Of a stretch of DNA of 64,000 bases, positions 34,980-45,637 are shown piece by piece (the first letter of the stretch is position 1; each line of letters starts with the position of its first letter). The stretch lies in NCBI GenBank assembly GCA_907163375.1, contig CAJQUW010007256.1, positions 124,001 through 188,000 on the forward strand, in the 5' to 3' direction. Made by a program: the position numbers and the translations under genes. This stretch comes from Prostheceraeus crozeri (Eukaryota; Platyhelminthes; Polycladida; Euryleptidae). The notes beneath the pieces were generated by a model. That model was not told the DNA's origin and did no database searches. It was given only the letters and a program-made list of their open reading frames with translations.

Positions 34980-35205
34980 ATTGTTTTACGAAAAACCATA
35001 TTACGCAATGAAAATGATGAATTGAAGTAAAATGAAATAACTACAGGAGAGATAATTTCCTGTAGTTTCTTGTCATATAAAATCTTGACAATCGACCTAT
35101 CATAATGAGCACACTGTCAGCTTAAAAACGATCAAAACTTCAATCGCTGATTCCTCAAAACTGCGATTTTCCTCATACGACGGTTCGACATACAACAGGC
35201 GAATT

Positions 35206-36143
35206 TGATGCAAAGTATTGAAAATTTTCAACTGTAGTTTAAAAATGCGGCAGTTATAACTTAAAGCTCAAATGCAATTAAATGTCGACTTTCTACATTG
35301 CGTGTCCCATTTCTCAAGCGCTTGAGACTCACCTAATTCTCACACTAAGATTGAAGTACTTAAGACGTCGTTCGGATGTAAAATTTTATCTTAAGTCTCT
35401 CGCAATAGGAAATTGGCGAATTAACTTGAAGTATCATATCTGTAGCTTCTTGAGAAGATTCTTAATGATGATACTGAGCCATCGATTTCGGTGAAAATGA
35501 AAATATATTCAGCACTCGACCAGATCGACTTTCAAGAGAATTAGTGGAAAGATGATGTCAGGGTAACTCATTTTCAAGTGTCGGTAAATCGAAGAGGAAC
35601 TGAATTTTAACTGAGACTTGATCTTCCTTAGAAAAATCCGTCACTCTCTACCATCAACTGTTTCATGTCCGTCATCAATGATTAATGAAATTTTACGATC
35701 ATCAACAGCGATCACATTTTTCATCCTTCGATTGTAAAGTTGTTTAGAATAGAATTTTCTATTCAAAGTAGCTTTCACCTCTTCAGTTTGAAAATGATTT
35801 TACCACGAAAGTAATTGTCACAAGAAAGTCTCTGCATTTCACAATTGTTTCGAATATTAAAAAATCAATTCTGTATCGTTCACATTGAGAAGGCATGAAT
35901 ATTTGACGCGTGTCACGCTTATTTCGGGATCCACGAGCATCAAAAACTATGTATTCGCTGATTTATCTCCATTCATACGAGCTATTCCGGGCAAGATCTC
36001 AATAAAAATCATATAGCCTTTCTCGTTTAATACCATGAAATCTCAATGCAAAAGTAATGTATTTCAACACCGAGGGCATTAATTGCCTCGACAGCTATGG
36101 TAAATATGCCAACTGTAGACATGTACAAATCATACAGCATATT
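35206..36143. other. No recognised feature
   Basis: Nothing supported beyond AT-rich sequence just outside the 5.5-kb transposon. Confidence 0.45.
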
Positions 36144-36254
36144 ACATAGATACAGCCCTATAGAAGAGGGCGATAATGTCATATGACCCCTGGGATGCGT
36201 AGTTACCGAGGGATAGCATTATAGCCCGAAGTCTATAGGCTGTATCGATATTAT
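36144..36254. repeat. Hairpin palindrome 4
   Basis: Arms of about 34 bp: catagatacagccctatag...gataatg and its near complement cattatagc...ctataggctgtatcgata, with a GC-richer loop. Same design as the other hairpins in this window. Confidence 0.7.
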
Positions 36255-37802
36255 TACTCACTCTGCGATATTCCCCGATAAGTAGATATCTATTGTCATG
36301 GTTGTCAGATGTCTACATTGTACGCTATGTATGCCTAATTTCTAAGTATGCAATCATTCAATATAAATCTATTCAAATGCATGCTTTGAAGAATCAGTTT
36401 CTAAAACAAATGATTAATGCCACATTGCCCGGCAAATCATAGATATCAAGTTTATTATGATTGAAAGTCTCTTCTAATTCAAAGTTTGAATATATTTAGA
36501 AGTCTATGAAGTTATGGACACCTTGATAGTCCATAGATACCTTGATAGTCTATATAACATGTTTGTGGGATAGCATGGAAATTTCAATTACTGCCCTGTT
36601 TCATAGTGTCTAATTGCTCCATGAAATCAGTTGGATAGAACATCATTCATTTCACGATTCCATAGCTATGACTTGTCCGGTTTTGCAAATAATATCAGTG
36701 GCGGCTCCATGCTTAATAGGAGGCTTCTGAACCATACATACATTATCAATGAGTGCATACTATTATGTAGCTTACTAGACTATCATTCTTGATTATATTC
36801 ATCAACAGGGTTGAAACAGATCGACAGGGGATGGAGAACCCGACGTTATCATGAGATCACTTCCCCCGTTCATACTTCTATGATTATATTCGTGCAAGTT
36901 ACTTTAGAGCGCACGTTTCCTGAGATACCGATAGAAATGCTGGTAAAATCTAACTGGTAGGCAGAATTTTGCAACCATCATGAAGAAATCGTTGGTAATT
37001 CCCCGACTGAGAGCAATGACACTTCTCAGGAAACCAGCTTCGACCACTGCACCTTCAGCACAACAAGTCATTAATATGACTGCTCTGCCGATCGAGCCAT
37101 TCTGCAGCCAAACCTTCACTTGAAACAGCTACAAACTGATTCAGTGAATCTCAGGAAACAAAGAAATTCGTAGATTCACAGCAGCTTGAAGTTGAGAATT
37201 TGATAAGAAAATTGACTCGTGTCAAATTAGAATGCCAAATTTAGTTGACATCGTCTTCAATGGAGAAACAAGGACAACCGATTTCGTCTGGACTTTAATT
37301 TCGAGTTTGGATATCTCCTCAAACAGCGCAACCCTCACTCTCAAATTGAATTTCAGTCAAAGAGAAATCAATGTGTCAAAACTTCTTACATTAAAGACAA
37401 AACTTTGTCTTGAATTCTCTTCTCGAAACTGCTAAGGACATCAAGAGACTGGAAGTACAAATCACTATCTTGACATTTCCAATTGGACGTTTACGAAGCG
37501 CCGAGTGCATTGTCAATGTCCGAAACCTTTCTGCCTTTTCTTGATCAGAAAATTATCAACCATTTAAACTGGAGAAAAGGCGCAAAATATTTGGCCTCAC
37601 ATACATTGTTACATCATTGTCAGAATATTAGAAAATCATCAGACTAAAATATCATCAAGACACATTTCGGGTAAAATCGATAAAAGGCGTGAACCCATCG
37701 TCCTCGTTTGAACTGTCCCATTTAAATCAGTGATGAGGTCATTTGCAGATTTAGAATGCAACTTATTGACTTGAAAAGGTGTTGCTTTTTGATGGATTTC
37801 CT
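36255..37802. other. No recognised feature
   Basis: Two short open frames (36904-37119 minus, 37232-37435 plus) are unassigned. No repeats or splice-linked exons recognised. Confidence 0.4.
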
Positions 37803-38692
37803 ATCCCCATCCCCATGGAATTCCTGTGGGATCCCCACATCCCCACCCGAGTTTTCATCATATATGGACAAAAGATATGTCTACGATTATAATGTTTTAC
37901 ATGTTGAAAATAAAATGTATGTGCTTATATTTGTCGGCATTGGGTACCTTGGGTAAGTATTCAAAACTTATTAATGAAAATAGGAATAAGACTATAGGAA
38001 TACTGCATATAGTATTATAAAAGTTAATGAAGGGCCTTCCATGTCCTCAGTGTGATTGCAGCTATTGAGATATTCGGTATTTTGTGCATAGTTACATTAT
38101 TCCTAGTGATTACTTGGTATTTCTTGGTTATCTGATTATCTTTGGCTTCAATATGACCTTGTTTCATTTCTGAACAAAAACATAATTTGATAAATTTCAA
38201 CCGTACATTTCCACTAGGAGTCTACATACAGCTATATCATGATCAGTAAATCTACTTATAAAAGAATCCACTAATATTACGCCTCTACTTTCCATATGAT
38301 AATTCAGAATATCATGAAACTTAAGACCAAAACTCTTATTATTAAATTGTCGAAGCAATAAACTAACAAATTTTGTTCTACATATTCTGATGAAGTTTCA
38401 AGTACTGTGGGGAAGTCAAGAATCTCAGCTATTCGTTATCCTTAGTTTTCACGAGTCTTCGAAAGTCACATGAGTGGCTGGTGGATAGTCAATTCTAATT
38501 CAAGGTTCAATTGAAGTTCGCTGAGCACTCGAAACACTATTTCTGGACGTTGACGACAGAATGCAAGTAGTACAGTATGTACCTTTTCCTTCAATTATTG
38601 AAGTACAATTATTGAAGATTCAATTAATCAACACGGTGATAAGGTCTGAATTCCGCATATGTAGGGATCCCCATCCCCACGGCAGCCCTGGT
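37803..38692. mobile_element. Possible hAT element, right end only
   Basis: The right edge reads ggatccccatccccacggca then gccctg, i.e. a CAGGGCTGCCGTGGGGATG end in inverse, as hAT termini look. Related words (ctatccccatccccatgg, gatccccacatcccc) occur at 37802-37852 and may be the subterminal part of a lost left end. No matching left terminus or target duplication was found. Confidence 0.35.
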
Positions 38693-39185
38693 AATATATC
38701 CACTCTCTATACATTGTTATCAATGAACAGCTTAGTTACGCTTCTGCAAGTGCCCCTCAGAAAGGGGAGTAGTGACCTTAAAACCATCATTCATCACATC
38801 ATCACATTCAAACAAATTATCTCACTAGAAAATATTGTTCGCTTCGACACGGTGTACTGTGCAGCATGTTTGACTGTAGCTTTTTAAAGAATATGCCTTC
38901 TGTACTGCTGTGTATTTTGAAACATTTTGCAGCAACGAAACATCCAGCATTGTCATCGCAGGATGAGAACCCATCTGAGTAGACCAAGTCATTCGTACAG
39001 GCCGCATACTGTTACTGAGTCACACACACACAGGACCAATGAACCTACTGCCAAAGGGAGGCTATTTGTTTCACTGTATTTTCACTAATTTCATGAATTT
39101 GCAAATGCATATTCATTAGAATTGAAGAGCAAAGACAGCACTATTATCTACGATCCGTGAAACAGTGTTAGCGTTGCTTTTAAAA

Positions 39186-39262
39186 TAGGCACACTCTACA
39201 TTCTTGCTGACCACTTAGCACAAAAAGAATGAGAGTGGGATAAATAACAACTCGGCACATGG
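39186..39262 (+). mobile_element. SINE family B, tail fragment
   Basis: Matches 25996-26062 almost base for base, from aggcacactctacattcttg to ataacaactcggc. The tRNA head is missing (5' truncation). Confidence 0.8.
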
Positions 39263-39316
39263 AAAAAAGGATCAATGCCTAATGCGCATCCGAGTATAAA
39301 CAACGTTTATTGTATT

Positions 39317-39502
39317 CTCCGTGGCACAGTGGTTAAGTGCTTGGCCTAGCGATCTTTCGGTCCAGAGGTCGAGCCCCGAGAGTGTCATTGGAAGTCGTCA
39401 GGAAGGGCATCCGGACTAATGCATCACAACGCTCCAGATAAAAGTCTGACTCTGTCAGCACCGTAGAATCTCCAGAATTGGTAAAAAGTAGTGACGTTAA
39501 AT
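39317..39502 (+). mobile_element. SINE family A, copy 3 (best preserved)
   Basis: Head tctccgtggcacagtggtta (A box), B box gaggtcgagcccc, core gaagtcgtcaggaagggcat then ccggacta, a middle with gtctgactctgtcagcaccg, and end agtagtgacgttaaa. This copy best shows the family's full 185-bp design. Confidence 0.88.
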
Positions 39503-39559
39503 TTTTCTCGATGCTTCAACAACGTGTTCACCACAACATTAAAATATGTCACAGACCTT

Positions 39560-39765
39560 GCTCAACCATTCGATAAATCTCATCAAAACCAAATCAGCAA
39601 AAATCAAACTTCGAGAAGACATGGAATTTATCAAATGTCTTGTGGTAACTGCAGAAAGGTTCAAACATCAGAACAGCTAAATATACGAGTTCTTGGTGAC
39701 CTGCTGGCATTGAGGAGAATAGACCCTACATCTTCATTTCATCTCTTTAGGTTGCCGTCAATGTA
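39560..39765 (+). mobile_element. Probable Penelope-like GIY-YIG fragment
   Basis: The plus strand reads HGIYQMSCGNCRKVQTSEQL and continues through RVLGDLLALRRIDPTSSFHL. Penelope-like retroelements end in a GIY-YIG endonuclease with the layout 'GIYxxxCxxCxKxYIGxTxRxxxxRxxEHxxxxRxxDPTSSxxxH'. The spacing and the DPTSSF block fit. Only this domain is seen and it is broken. Age and full extent are unclear. Confidence 0.5.
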
Positions 39766-39769
39766 GACA

Positions 39770-40372
39770 CAGTCATATCATAGATATGAAAGATTATTCA
39801 GAGGCATAATACTCAGATCAAAGGCTCATTCATCGTAATGTTGAGATAAACACTATCTATGCCACTCTCCGCCAGCAGCAGTAAGATATTTCTTCATTTT
39901 TAATAACTGACATAGATATTTTAATTTAGCTTTCACCACTCACATTTTGTTCACATCACATGACGACTCGTAGTTGGACTGTGAAAAGTTTATCTCCTGG
40001 TTGATAATGATGAAAGAAAAATGTCGGCTTCCCATCGCCTTTTTGGATATAGTTACCTCCCAGCCATACGATACCATTCATCATTAAGCACAGTTAAACC
40101 TTAAAATACCAAAACAAAGCCCACACATTCATTATGCCCATATATGACATAGGCAGAGAGACAAACATCACACAGTCTTATTCACATTCATAGACTGCAT
40201 CACAACTTTTATGTACGATGCACACATCTCTCGATTGCAGTCATGACTCGATCATCGCCGCTGTTTGCAAAGAGAGCTGTTGAAATTCAACTGTAGGATC
40301 CCTGATATACCACCTACATGCTGGTGGCATGTGAAACACATCATCTACCTCTATTTATTATGGAATTGTAGA
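39770..40372. other. No recognised feature
   Basis: A 42-codon minus-strand frame near 39970-40095 (NGIVWLGGNYIQKGDGKPTF) looks protein-like but lacks splice signals; not called as a gene. Confidence 0.35.
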
Positions 40373-40475
40373 TGTCAGCGGTATTTCTTGAGATTTCCAT
40401 GTAGAATTTACCGTTTTAGAGGATAGAAAACTTTCTATGTGCTAATGTAGTTCAATGAAGGAGTGCAATATAACA
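40373..40475. repeat. Dispersed repeat D, copy 2
   Basis: Second copy of the repeat at 21420-21535, same orientation, about 90% alike by eye. It runs into a hairpin-bearing stretch (about 40500-40605, arms catgagatttc...ggtaagt), so the repeat may be one end of a larger composite element. Confidence 0.7.
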
Positions 40476-40605
40476 TCAGCATGGATTTTTGAGGGCAGCA
40501 ATGTAGTGAGTGATTTCATATGAGATTTCAAGGTAAGTGATGTATAAATCAGAGGCCGCTAACCATTGTCCATTACTTACCGAGAAATCTCATGTGGTAT
40601 TTCTA

Positions 40606-41834
40606 TTGTCTACTATATGCATCTACATCCATCCATAGATTTCCTGTAGCAGAACATTCTTCTGCAATTTAGAAGTCTATGATCTTAGCAGTAATTTCTA
40701 TGTTATAAGTATTGAAAAATGACTGCCGGTTAATGGGCATTGCTGCCCACCGACAGCAGGGAGCAATGAACAAGCTGCATTATTCCTATATCATTGCACT
40801 GGCATAGATTTAGAAATATAAGTAGACAATGTAGGACACTTGAGGGCGCGTAAGCGCCTGAAAACATAGAAATTAATAATGCCATAGAAAGTCCTAGAAT
40901 AGAAATTGCATGAAAATTATGGCACACTCCGAGAGAACTTAGTTGGGGCAAAAAGCAAATTTTGCGTGCTGGCTTTCTTGTTTTCTGGTTGGCATTTTAA
41001 ATTATCAAGTCAATTTGTGATGTGAATTATTGCCCCTAGTCCAAAGATCATGTACACAAAAGCAATAGTGAATTTACAAAATAGTGCAGCGACAGGATGA
41101 CAAAGAAGGAAATCCTTTAAAACGTTCTGTACGTTCATCATTTTGAAATATCGCTCCTATAATCCATCAGGAGTATAGTCAGACACATGTGCAACTTGTA
41201 ATGTCGATTTGCAGAACATGCATTGCTCCAGCTTGAAATCAGAGGCCAATAAACCTTCGGGTATTCATTTTACTTTAAAGGGATCCTCTGTTCTTTATAT
41301 TTGAACATTTTTCAAAATTTTCGCATGCTTTAGAATATCAGCTTCCAAAATATCATCATACTACTGTATATCATACATGTCATTTAGTGATTAATTGAAA
41401 GGATCCGGCGACATCTCATTTATTTGAAAAATGACTGTCGCTAAAGAAGCTTTCGATGCGTTTATTCCAGAAAAGCGTTCGGTTTCTTAACCGCAAGAAG
41501 GAGAAATTATCCAATAATTTGAATTTTTATCTGTGAATTCTTGAGAAGTTCTTCCAACCAGTACAGCGACTGCTTTTGATTATGACTGTAAACCAATTTT
41601 TGATTCGCATTCCAGTATTGAAAAATTGGAAAATAGTTGTCAATGACTGCTACAAATAGACACACTGCATTAATCCATGGAATAGTTGGCTATTTCACAT
41701 GAAACGATGCCACTATCTCACTTACAGTTCTCTTCATGAAAATCCTGTAATTTGCTGTCAACAACTTCCACAACCAACTTGGCAAATAGCGTCACTAAGA
41801 TACATTGTTTTAGATCGAATCTGATCTACAAACC
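40606..41834. other. Repeat scraps, otherwise unassigned
   Basis: Short words of the 18.3-kb MITE (gacaatgtaggacacttgag at about 40832) occur here. No gene was recognised. If the next XAB2 exon lies close to its predecessor it should be in this interval on the minus strand; I looked for a 'KPHTLWxxFAKFYE'-like reading and did not find one. Confidence 0.4.
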
Positions 41835-41935
41835 ATAGATTTTTCCATGCACCATCATTGTACATAAGTAAGATATCAAACTTCCATTCTAGTGTACTAT
41901 AATCCACTTCTATGCCTGAAAATGTCCTACATTGT
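41835..41935. repeat. Dispersed repeat F, copy 2
   Basis: Matches 27640-27740 (accatcattgtacataagta, agatatcaaacttccattct). It ends against a block of the 18.3-kb MITE (aatgtcctacattgttgc), so repeats D, F and that MITE may be parts of one composite family. Confidence 0.7.
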
Positions 41936-42012
41936 TGCACGAAAAGTCTATGTTAATATTGCTTCGATTTGTTAATATTGTCTATGCTTCGATTGTTCCG
42001 TCTGTTGCTCAC

Positions 42013-42212
42013 CTTGGCCGGATCAATGGTAGTCACCGCTTCAGTGTAGGTATCGATCTGACTCAGCAAATTCCCTTCATACAGCTTCACACGCTCCGAC
42101 CAGACATGAACATTGTGAGGATTCTGCCGAAGAAGGACGGAGTTGTGCAGGAGCGGTCGTCTGTCCATCAGATCCGTCATCCGGGCCATACACAGTTCTG
42201 CGTCTATCTCCA
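42013..42212 (-). CDS. XAB2/SYF1 exon (downstream of the pair)
   Basis: Encodes EIDAELCMARMTDLMDRRPL, LHNSVLLRQNPHNVHVWSER and VKLYEGNLLSQIDTYTEAVT, ending IDPAK. This matches the centre of SYF1/XAB2 (human: RRPLLLNSVLLRQNPHHVHE), a HAT-repeat scaffold of the Prp19/NineTeen complex that works in the nuclear spliceosome and, in animals, in transcription-coupled repair. The acceptor is gattgtag before TGGAGATAG and the donor is GCCAAG|gtgagc, both canonical. The exon enters in phase 1 (completing a Leu codon) and leaves in phase 0. 200 bp, no stop, strong conservation: a functional host exon. The next exon downstream was not found above position 1. Confidence 0.93.
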
Positions 42213-42572
42213 CTACAATCAGGAAGACATCAATATTTCAATACTTGTAATGAAGCAAAATACTAGCGAAATCACTGTGATAAGTGAAACATACCGGTAC
42301 AAATAAATACAATCTTTGGTTGACAAATTAGAAGTTATTCAAAGTTAGCGGCTTTCATAAGCGAACAACAAATTGAAAAACGATCTCGCACACTTTTCAG
42401 TTCTCACAGACGGAATCGAATAGGCACAAGTTTTGGGTAACTTAGGGAGGCAGGTGGTTTCTTAGGTGTTTGGGATTATCTTCAACTTTTTGGAACAGCA
42501 GTATTGCTGATTGTATCCTTCCCTCTCCAATCGATATAGTAGCAGTCAGGCTTGAGCAGTCAAGTACAAGTA

Positions 42573-42749
42573 CAGTGGAACCTCCTATTGCGGACATTCT
42601 ATACAGCGGACACCTCCGTATTACGGACAGTTAAGCTCAGTCCCGAATAATGTTCGTATCATCACCGGTAACTCCATATTGCGGACACCTCTAAAATGCG
42701 GACACTAAGGCGCAGTCCCGACGGTGTCCGTAATACGGAGGTTCTACTG
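42573..42749. mobile_element. pogo/Tigger-type MITE nested in the hAT
   Basis: 177 bp with inverted ends cagtggaacctcctattgcg and cagtagaacctccgtattac, and TA on both sides (42571-42572, 42750-42751). CAGTRGAACCTC ends with TA duplications mark the pogo/Tigger branch of Tc1/mariner. Internal gcggacacc repeats extend the symmetry. Non-coding; younger than its hAT host. Confidence 0.9.
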
Positions 42750-42976
42750 TACTTGCACTTGTACTTAAGTACATTTTCATGGTACTTGTACTTGTACTTG
42801 ATTTATTTTCCTTTACATGTGCTTGTACTTGGTCAAGTACTTTTATAAATGTACTAGGAATTTCAAGTACTCAAATTCAAGCACTCAAGTACTTTTTGGC
42901 ATTTTAAGAGTTTTCGAATGGGCCTATATGACAAATACACCAATATATTTGCATGAGAGCGCTGACTCCCTGTCCT

Positions 42977-43174
42977 TTTTGGGATTCTCAAAGTTCCAAA
43001 TATCCCACTCTGGATAGTTAAGCATTCAAGTATCTTATCTCACCCGCCTCGTCTGCTCCTGTGGAAAGAATATTCAGCATCGCTGGAAAGGTTTTTAGAC
43101 CAGATCGCTGTCGAATTAAAGACCAAAATTTCGAAAGACTAATGTTTATCAAATCAAATGACTTCTCCTCCTAG
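42977..43174 (+). pseudogene. hAT transposase dimerisation domain
   Basis: Reads FWDSQSSKYPTLDS, one in-frame stop (TAA at 43019), then AFKYLISPASSAPVERIFSI and AGKVFRPDRCRIKDQNFERL before a natural-looking terminal stop at 43172. The 'YLSIPASSAPVERxFSxAG...R..L....E.L.FI..N' block is the hallmark of the hAT C-terminal dimerisation region. The catalytic domain and zinc finger have been deleted. Inactive. Confidence 0.92.
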
Positions 43175-43771
43175 AATGTTATCAGCTTCATACTTGTATC
43201 ACGTTTTCAACAACTATAGTCTTAATTGCTTCATGAAATAGGAATACATGTATCTTAATTCTTCAATCAAGTGTTGTTTTCAGAGATGTCTATCATGAAC
43301 TACTTAATTTTTGTCACTGTGTAGCACGAACGCACAAACAGGAATAACAATACAATTTGAGAATGCTTTGCGATTTAACTCGGTAATAATTATTTTGTAC
43401 TTGTACTTGTGCTTGCACTTGATTTTTCAGTACTTATAATTGTACTTGAATAACAATTGGATCAAGTATATGTACTTGGACTTGTATTCACTATGTTTTC
43501 AATGTACTTGTACTTGTACTCAAGTACAATCGAACTACTTGACCCCAACCCTGGCAGCGGTGCATCTGTGGCATCCGTTCACAGAATTAAATGCTTTGCC
43601 ATAAATAAGACGATGCGCTCTTTTGTCACTCTGTTATATTGATATAAAGGATTCTTGAAGGCGACTTTTCAAGATTTCAAATGAAGGCGATAGGGATGAC
43701 ATAACAATTACCTTCATACACTGTCAATTCTCGTCGTGTTTGTGTTAGCAACATCACAGAGAGCCAAGATA

Positions 43772-43846
43772 GATCCCCTGGGGAAGACTCGAACCGCGGA
43801 CCTGCTGCACCATCGCTCCGAGATATCTTACCAACCAGCTACCCAA
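43772..43846 (-). mobile_element. tRNA-like SINE head or tRNA pseudogene
   Basis: On the minus strand: A box tagctggttggtaagatatc, B box gcggttcgagtcttcc. It lies directly beside the left arm of the foldback element at 43852. The acceptor ends do not pair, so a working tRNA is unlikely. Confidence 0.55.
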
Positions 43847-43851
43847 ACCGT

Positions 43852-44614
43852 CCGGCAGCCAGAGCGAGTTTCTGCAGGGAACGAGGCCGAAAATGAGACT
43901 TTCACAGAATGATGCACACCCTATGTCTACTACGAATCTGCGCGTCTGCCGAGTTCTATTGAGTTCCTCTTCTTGTCAGCACATCTTAATCCAATGAGAC
44001 GCAGATTTCAAGTTAAAATGAAATTTTCTATGATGTTGTCTTTGATCAAGCGAAAAGTACTAAGCCTATAGTCATGATTATTGAAATACAATGCCTTCAG
44101 GTCATTTGTTATCATGTTCGTGCGCCCCTGCCTATGAAGCTAGGCGCATTCAGATTTAGCAAGTCTCCTAATGTCGGCAAATACAAGTATTTTGAGCTAT
44201 GTAATCCACATTTAACCACATTCTGGCACACTTTGCCGAGCAGAAACATGACACATCACAAGAAATGACCTGATGACATTACATATCAAAAATTATGGCT
44301 CTAGACTTTTCAGTTGATAAGAGAAAACATTGAAAAATTCCTTTTTGCCGAAAACAACTGCAACCTGCGTCCCATTGGATTAACATGTGGTTTTCCTTGA
44401 TCCTGTCTGACAAGGAGAGGAACTAACGTGAACTGGGCACACGCGCAGATTCGTAGTAGCCATAGGGTGTGCATCATTCTGCGAAAGTTTCATTTTCAGC
44501 TTCGTTCCCTGCAGAAACTCGCTGTGGATGCCGGACTATGAGGTGTACATCATTCTGTGAAAGTCTCATTGTCGGCCTCGTTCCCTGCAGAAACTCGCTG
44601 TGGCTGCCAGACTA
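43852..44614. mobile_element. Large foldback element with a partly duplicated right arm
   Basis: The left arm (about 43852-44025) is matched in reverse by about 44342-44534 over some 170-190 bp: cagagcgagtttctgcaggg, agaatgatgcacaccctatg, gttcctcttcttgtcag and ttaatccaatgagacgcag. The outer 75 bp of the right arm is repeated once more at 44539-44612. The middle, about 320 bp, has no known gene. Terminal duplication is unclear. Tandem duplication of one end is a common feature of Foldback-type elements. Confidence 0.8.
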
Positions 44615-44731
44615 AAAGGGACAACGCAATCAATCAGTCAATTCTACATTATTAATTTCATAGTGTGGACTTTTATGTAGGGGCGGAGCCGCCTTTATGC
44701 ATGTCCTTGTCGGCAACTTGTATTTTTTAGT

Positions 44732-44917
44732 GTTCTCCGTGTCACAGTGGTTGAGCGCTTGGCCTCGCAATCTTTCGGTCCAGAGATCGATCCCCGAAAG
44801 TGTCATCGGAAGTCGGCAGGAAGGGTATCCGAACTAAAAGATCACCATCCGACGGATGAAGTCTGACTATATCAACACCGTCCAATCCTCCAGTTTGGGG
44901 AAGCAGTGACATTAAAG
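44732..44917 (+). mobile_element. SINE family A, copy 4
   Basis: Head gttctccgtgtcacagtggt, B box gagatcgatcccc, core gaagtcggcaggaagggtat, tail ctgactatatcaacaccgtc and end agcagtgacattaaa. It lies about 120 bp right of the foldback element and inside the large XAB2 intron. Confidence 0.87.
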
Positions 44918-45637
44918 CGTATAAATTCGTGAAAGTTGATTTCTCATCTATAAATCAAACTTCGCAAACACGAGGTTCATCTATGATGATATAAATCAAT
45001 CTGAATGACATCGGCAAATGACATCAATACTCTTCATCCGAGTCACCAGGGGACATCTTCATGTCTGTGATGAACAAGAATTTATTTCTTGTACAAATAG
45101 CTTGAGGAGATTTCTAAAAAAGAATCTCACCACGTGACTGAAAGATCGGACGGTTTGTCAACATTCAAGAGTCCCCTGAGGGGAAGAGACTTGTTCGCTC
45201 GCTACAACTCGATCAATTTTCCAGAAACAAGTTGAAGTCTGGATTCAACAACAGAGGCCGTCTGCGAGTGCTGAGCCTCAGTATCGCAGTTCTTGACAAC
45301 TGTTCATTATTTATTATTCATAACTCTGACGAAGGAGAGAAAGTACGTCATCATCTGTGATATGTTTTCACGTCTCCAATAACGGAAAGTCTAAATCCTG
45401 TAGAAACTATTGCTGTCTCCGAATAAGTGTATGACAGTGTCATCTTATTGGAACACAAGATCATGGATCATTTTCAGTCAGAGGTATCTTAAGAATTACG
45501 GTGCACATTCCGCCTATGTCAGTGTCTCTCAAGCAATGGGCTACGAAAGGTTTGGACTTGGGCCGCAATTCCAAATTATCAAATTGTCGCACGGAACTGA
45601 AAGCCATAACTTTAATAGAAGAAAATTATAAATAAGA
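44918..45637. other. No recognised feature
   Basis: Spacer between a SINE and the 20-bp satellite. A plus frame 45410-45631 is unassigned. Confidence 0.4.

Larger units (their letters stand above)
29684..35205 (+). mobile_element. 5.5-kb DNA transposon of unplaced superfamily
   Basis: Inverted ends begin aattcgcctgttg on both sides. About 35 bp are nearly identical (29684-29717 versus 35172-35205) and similarity fades over about 55 bp. The block tgtcgaaccgtcgtatga lies in both ends, and relatives of it recur beneath them (29830-29980; 34851-34979). The palindrome AATT at each edge is either a 4-bp target duplication or part of the repeat; 4-bp duplications are known for Sola elements, but I do not assign it. 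The cargo is a decayed transposase gene at 32645-34479, plus strand. A LINE fragment (30889-31628) inserted later. No capsid, envelope or reverse-transcriptase gene of its own was seen. Confidence 0.88.
42547..43553 (+). mobile_element. hAT element with internal deletion
   Basis: The right end, read outward-in, is cagggttggggtcaagtag; the left end is caggcttgagcagtcaagta, an imperfect match. Flanks gtagcagt (42539-42546) and gcagcggt (43554-43561) agree at 6 of 8, fitting an aged 8-bp duplication. Dense gtacttgtactt words under both ends are subterminal repeats typical of some hAT families. The interior keeps only the C-terminal dimerisation part of the transposase (42977-43174). A pogo-type MITE has inserted at 42573. 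Confidence 0.82.

Noticed and set aside
39970-40095. 42-codon minus-strand frame with NGIVWLGGNYIQKGDGKPTF
   Set aside because: Protein-like but unlinked to any exon and unrecognised.
45028-45068. Possible short final exon on the minus strand (DMKMSPGDSDEEY then stop)
   Set aside because: It lies inside the XAB2 intron, has a weak acceptor context, and nothing upstream joins it.
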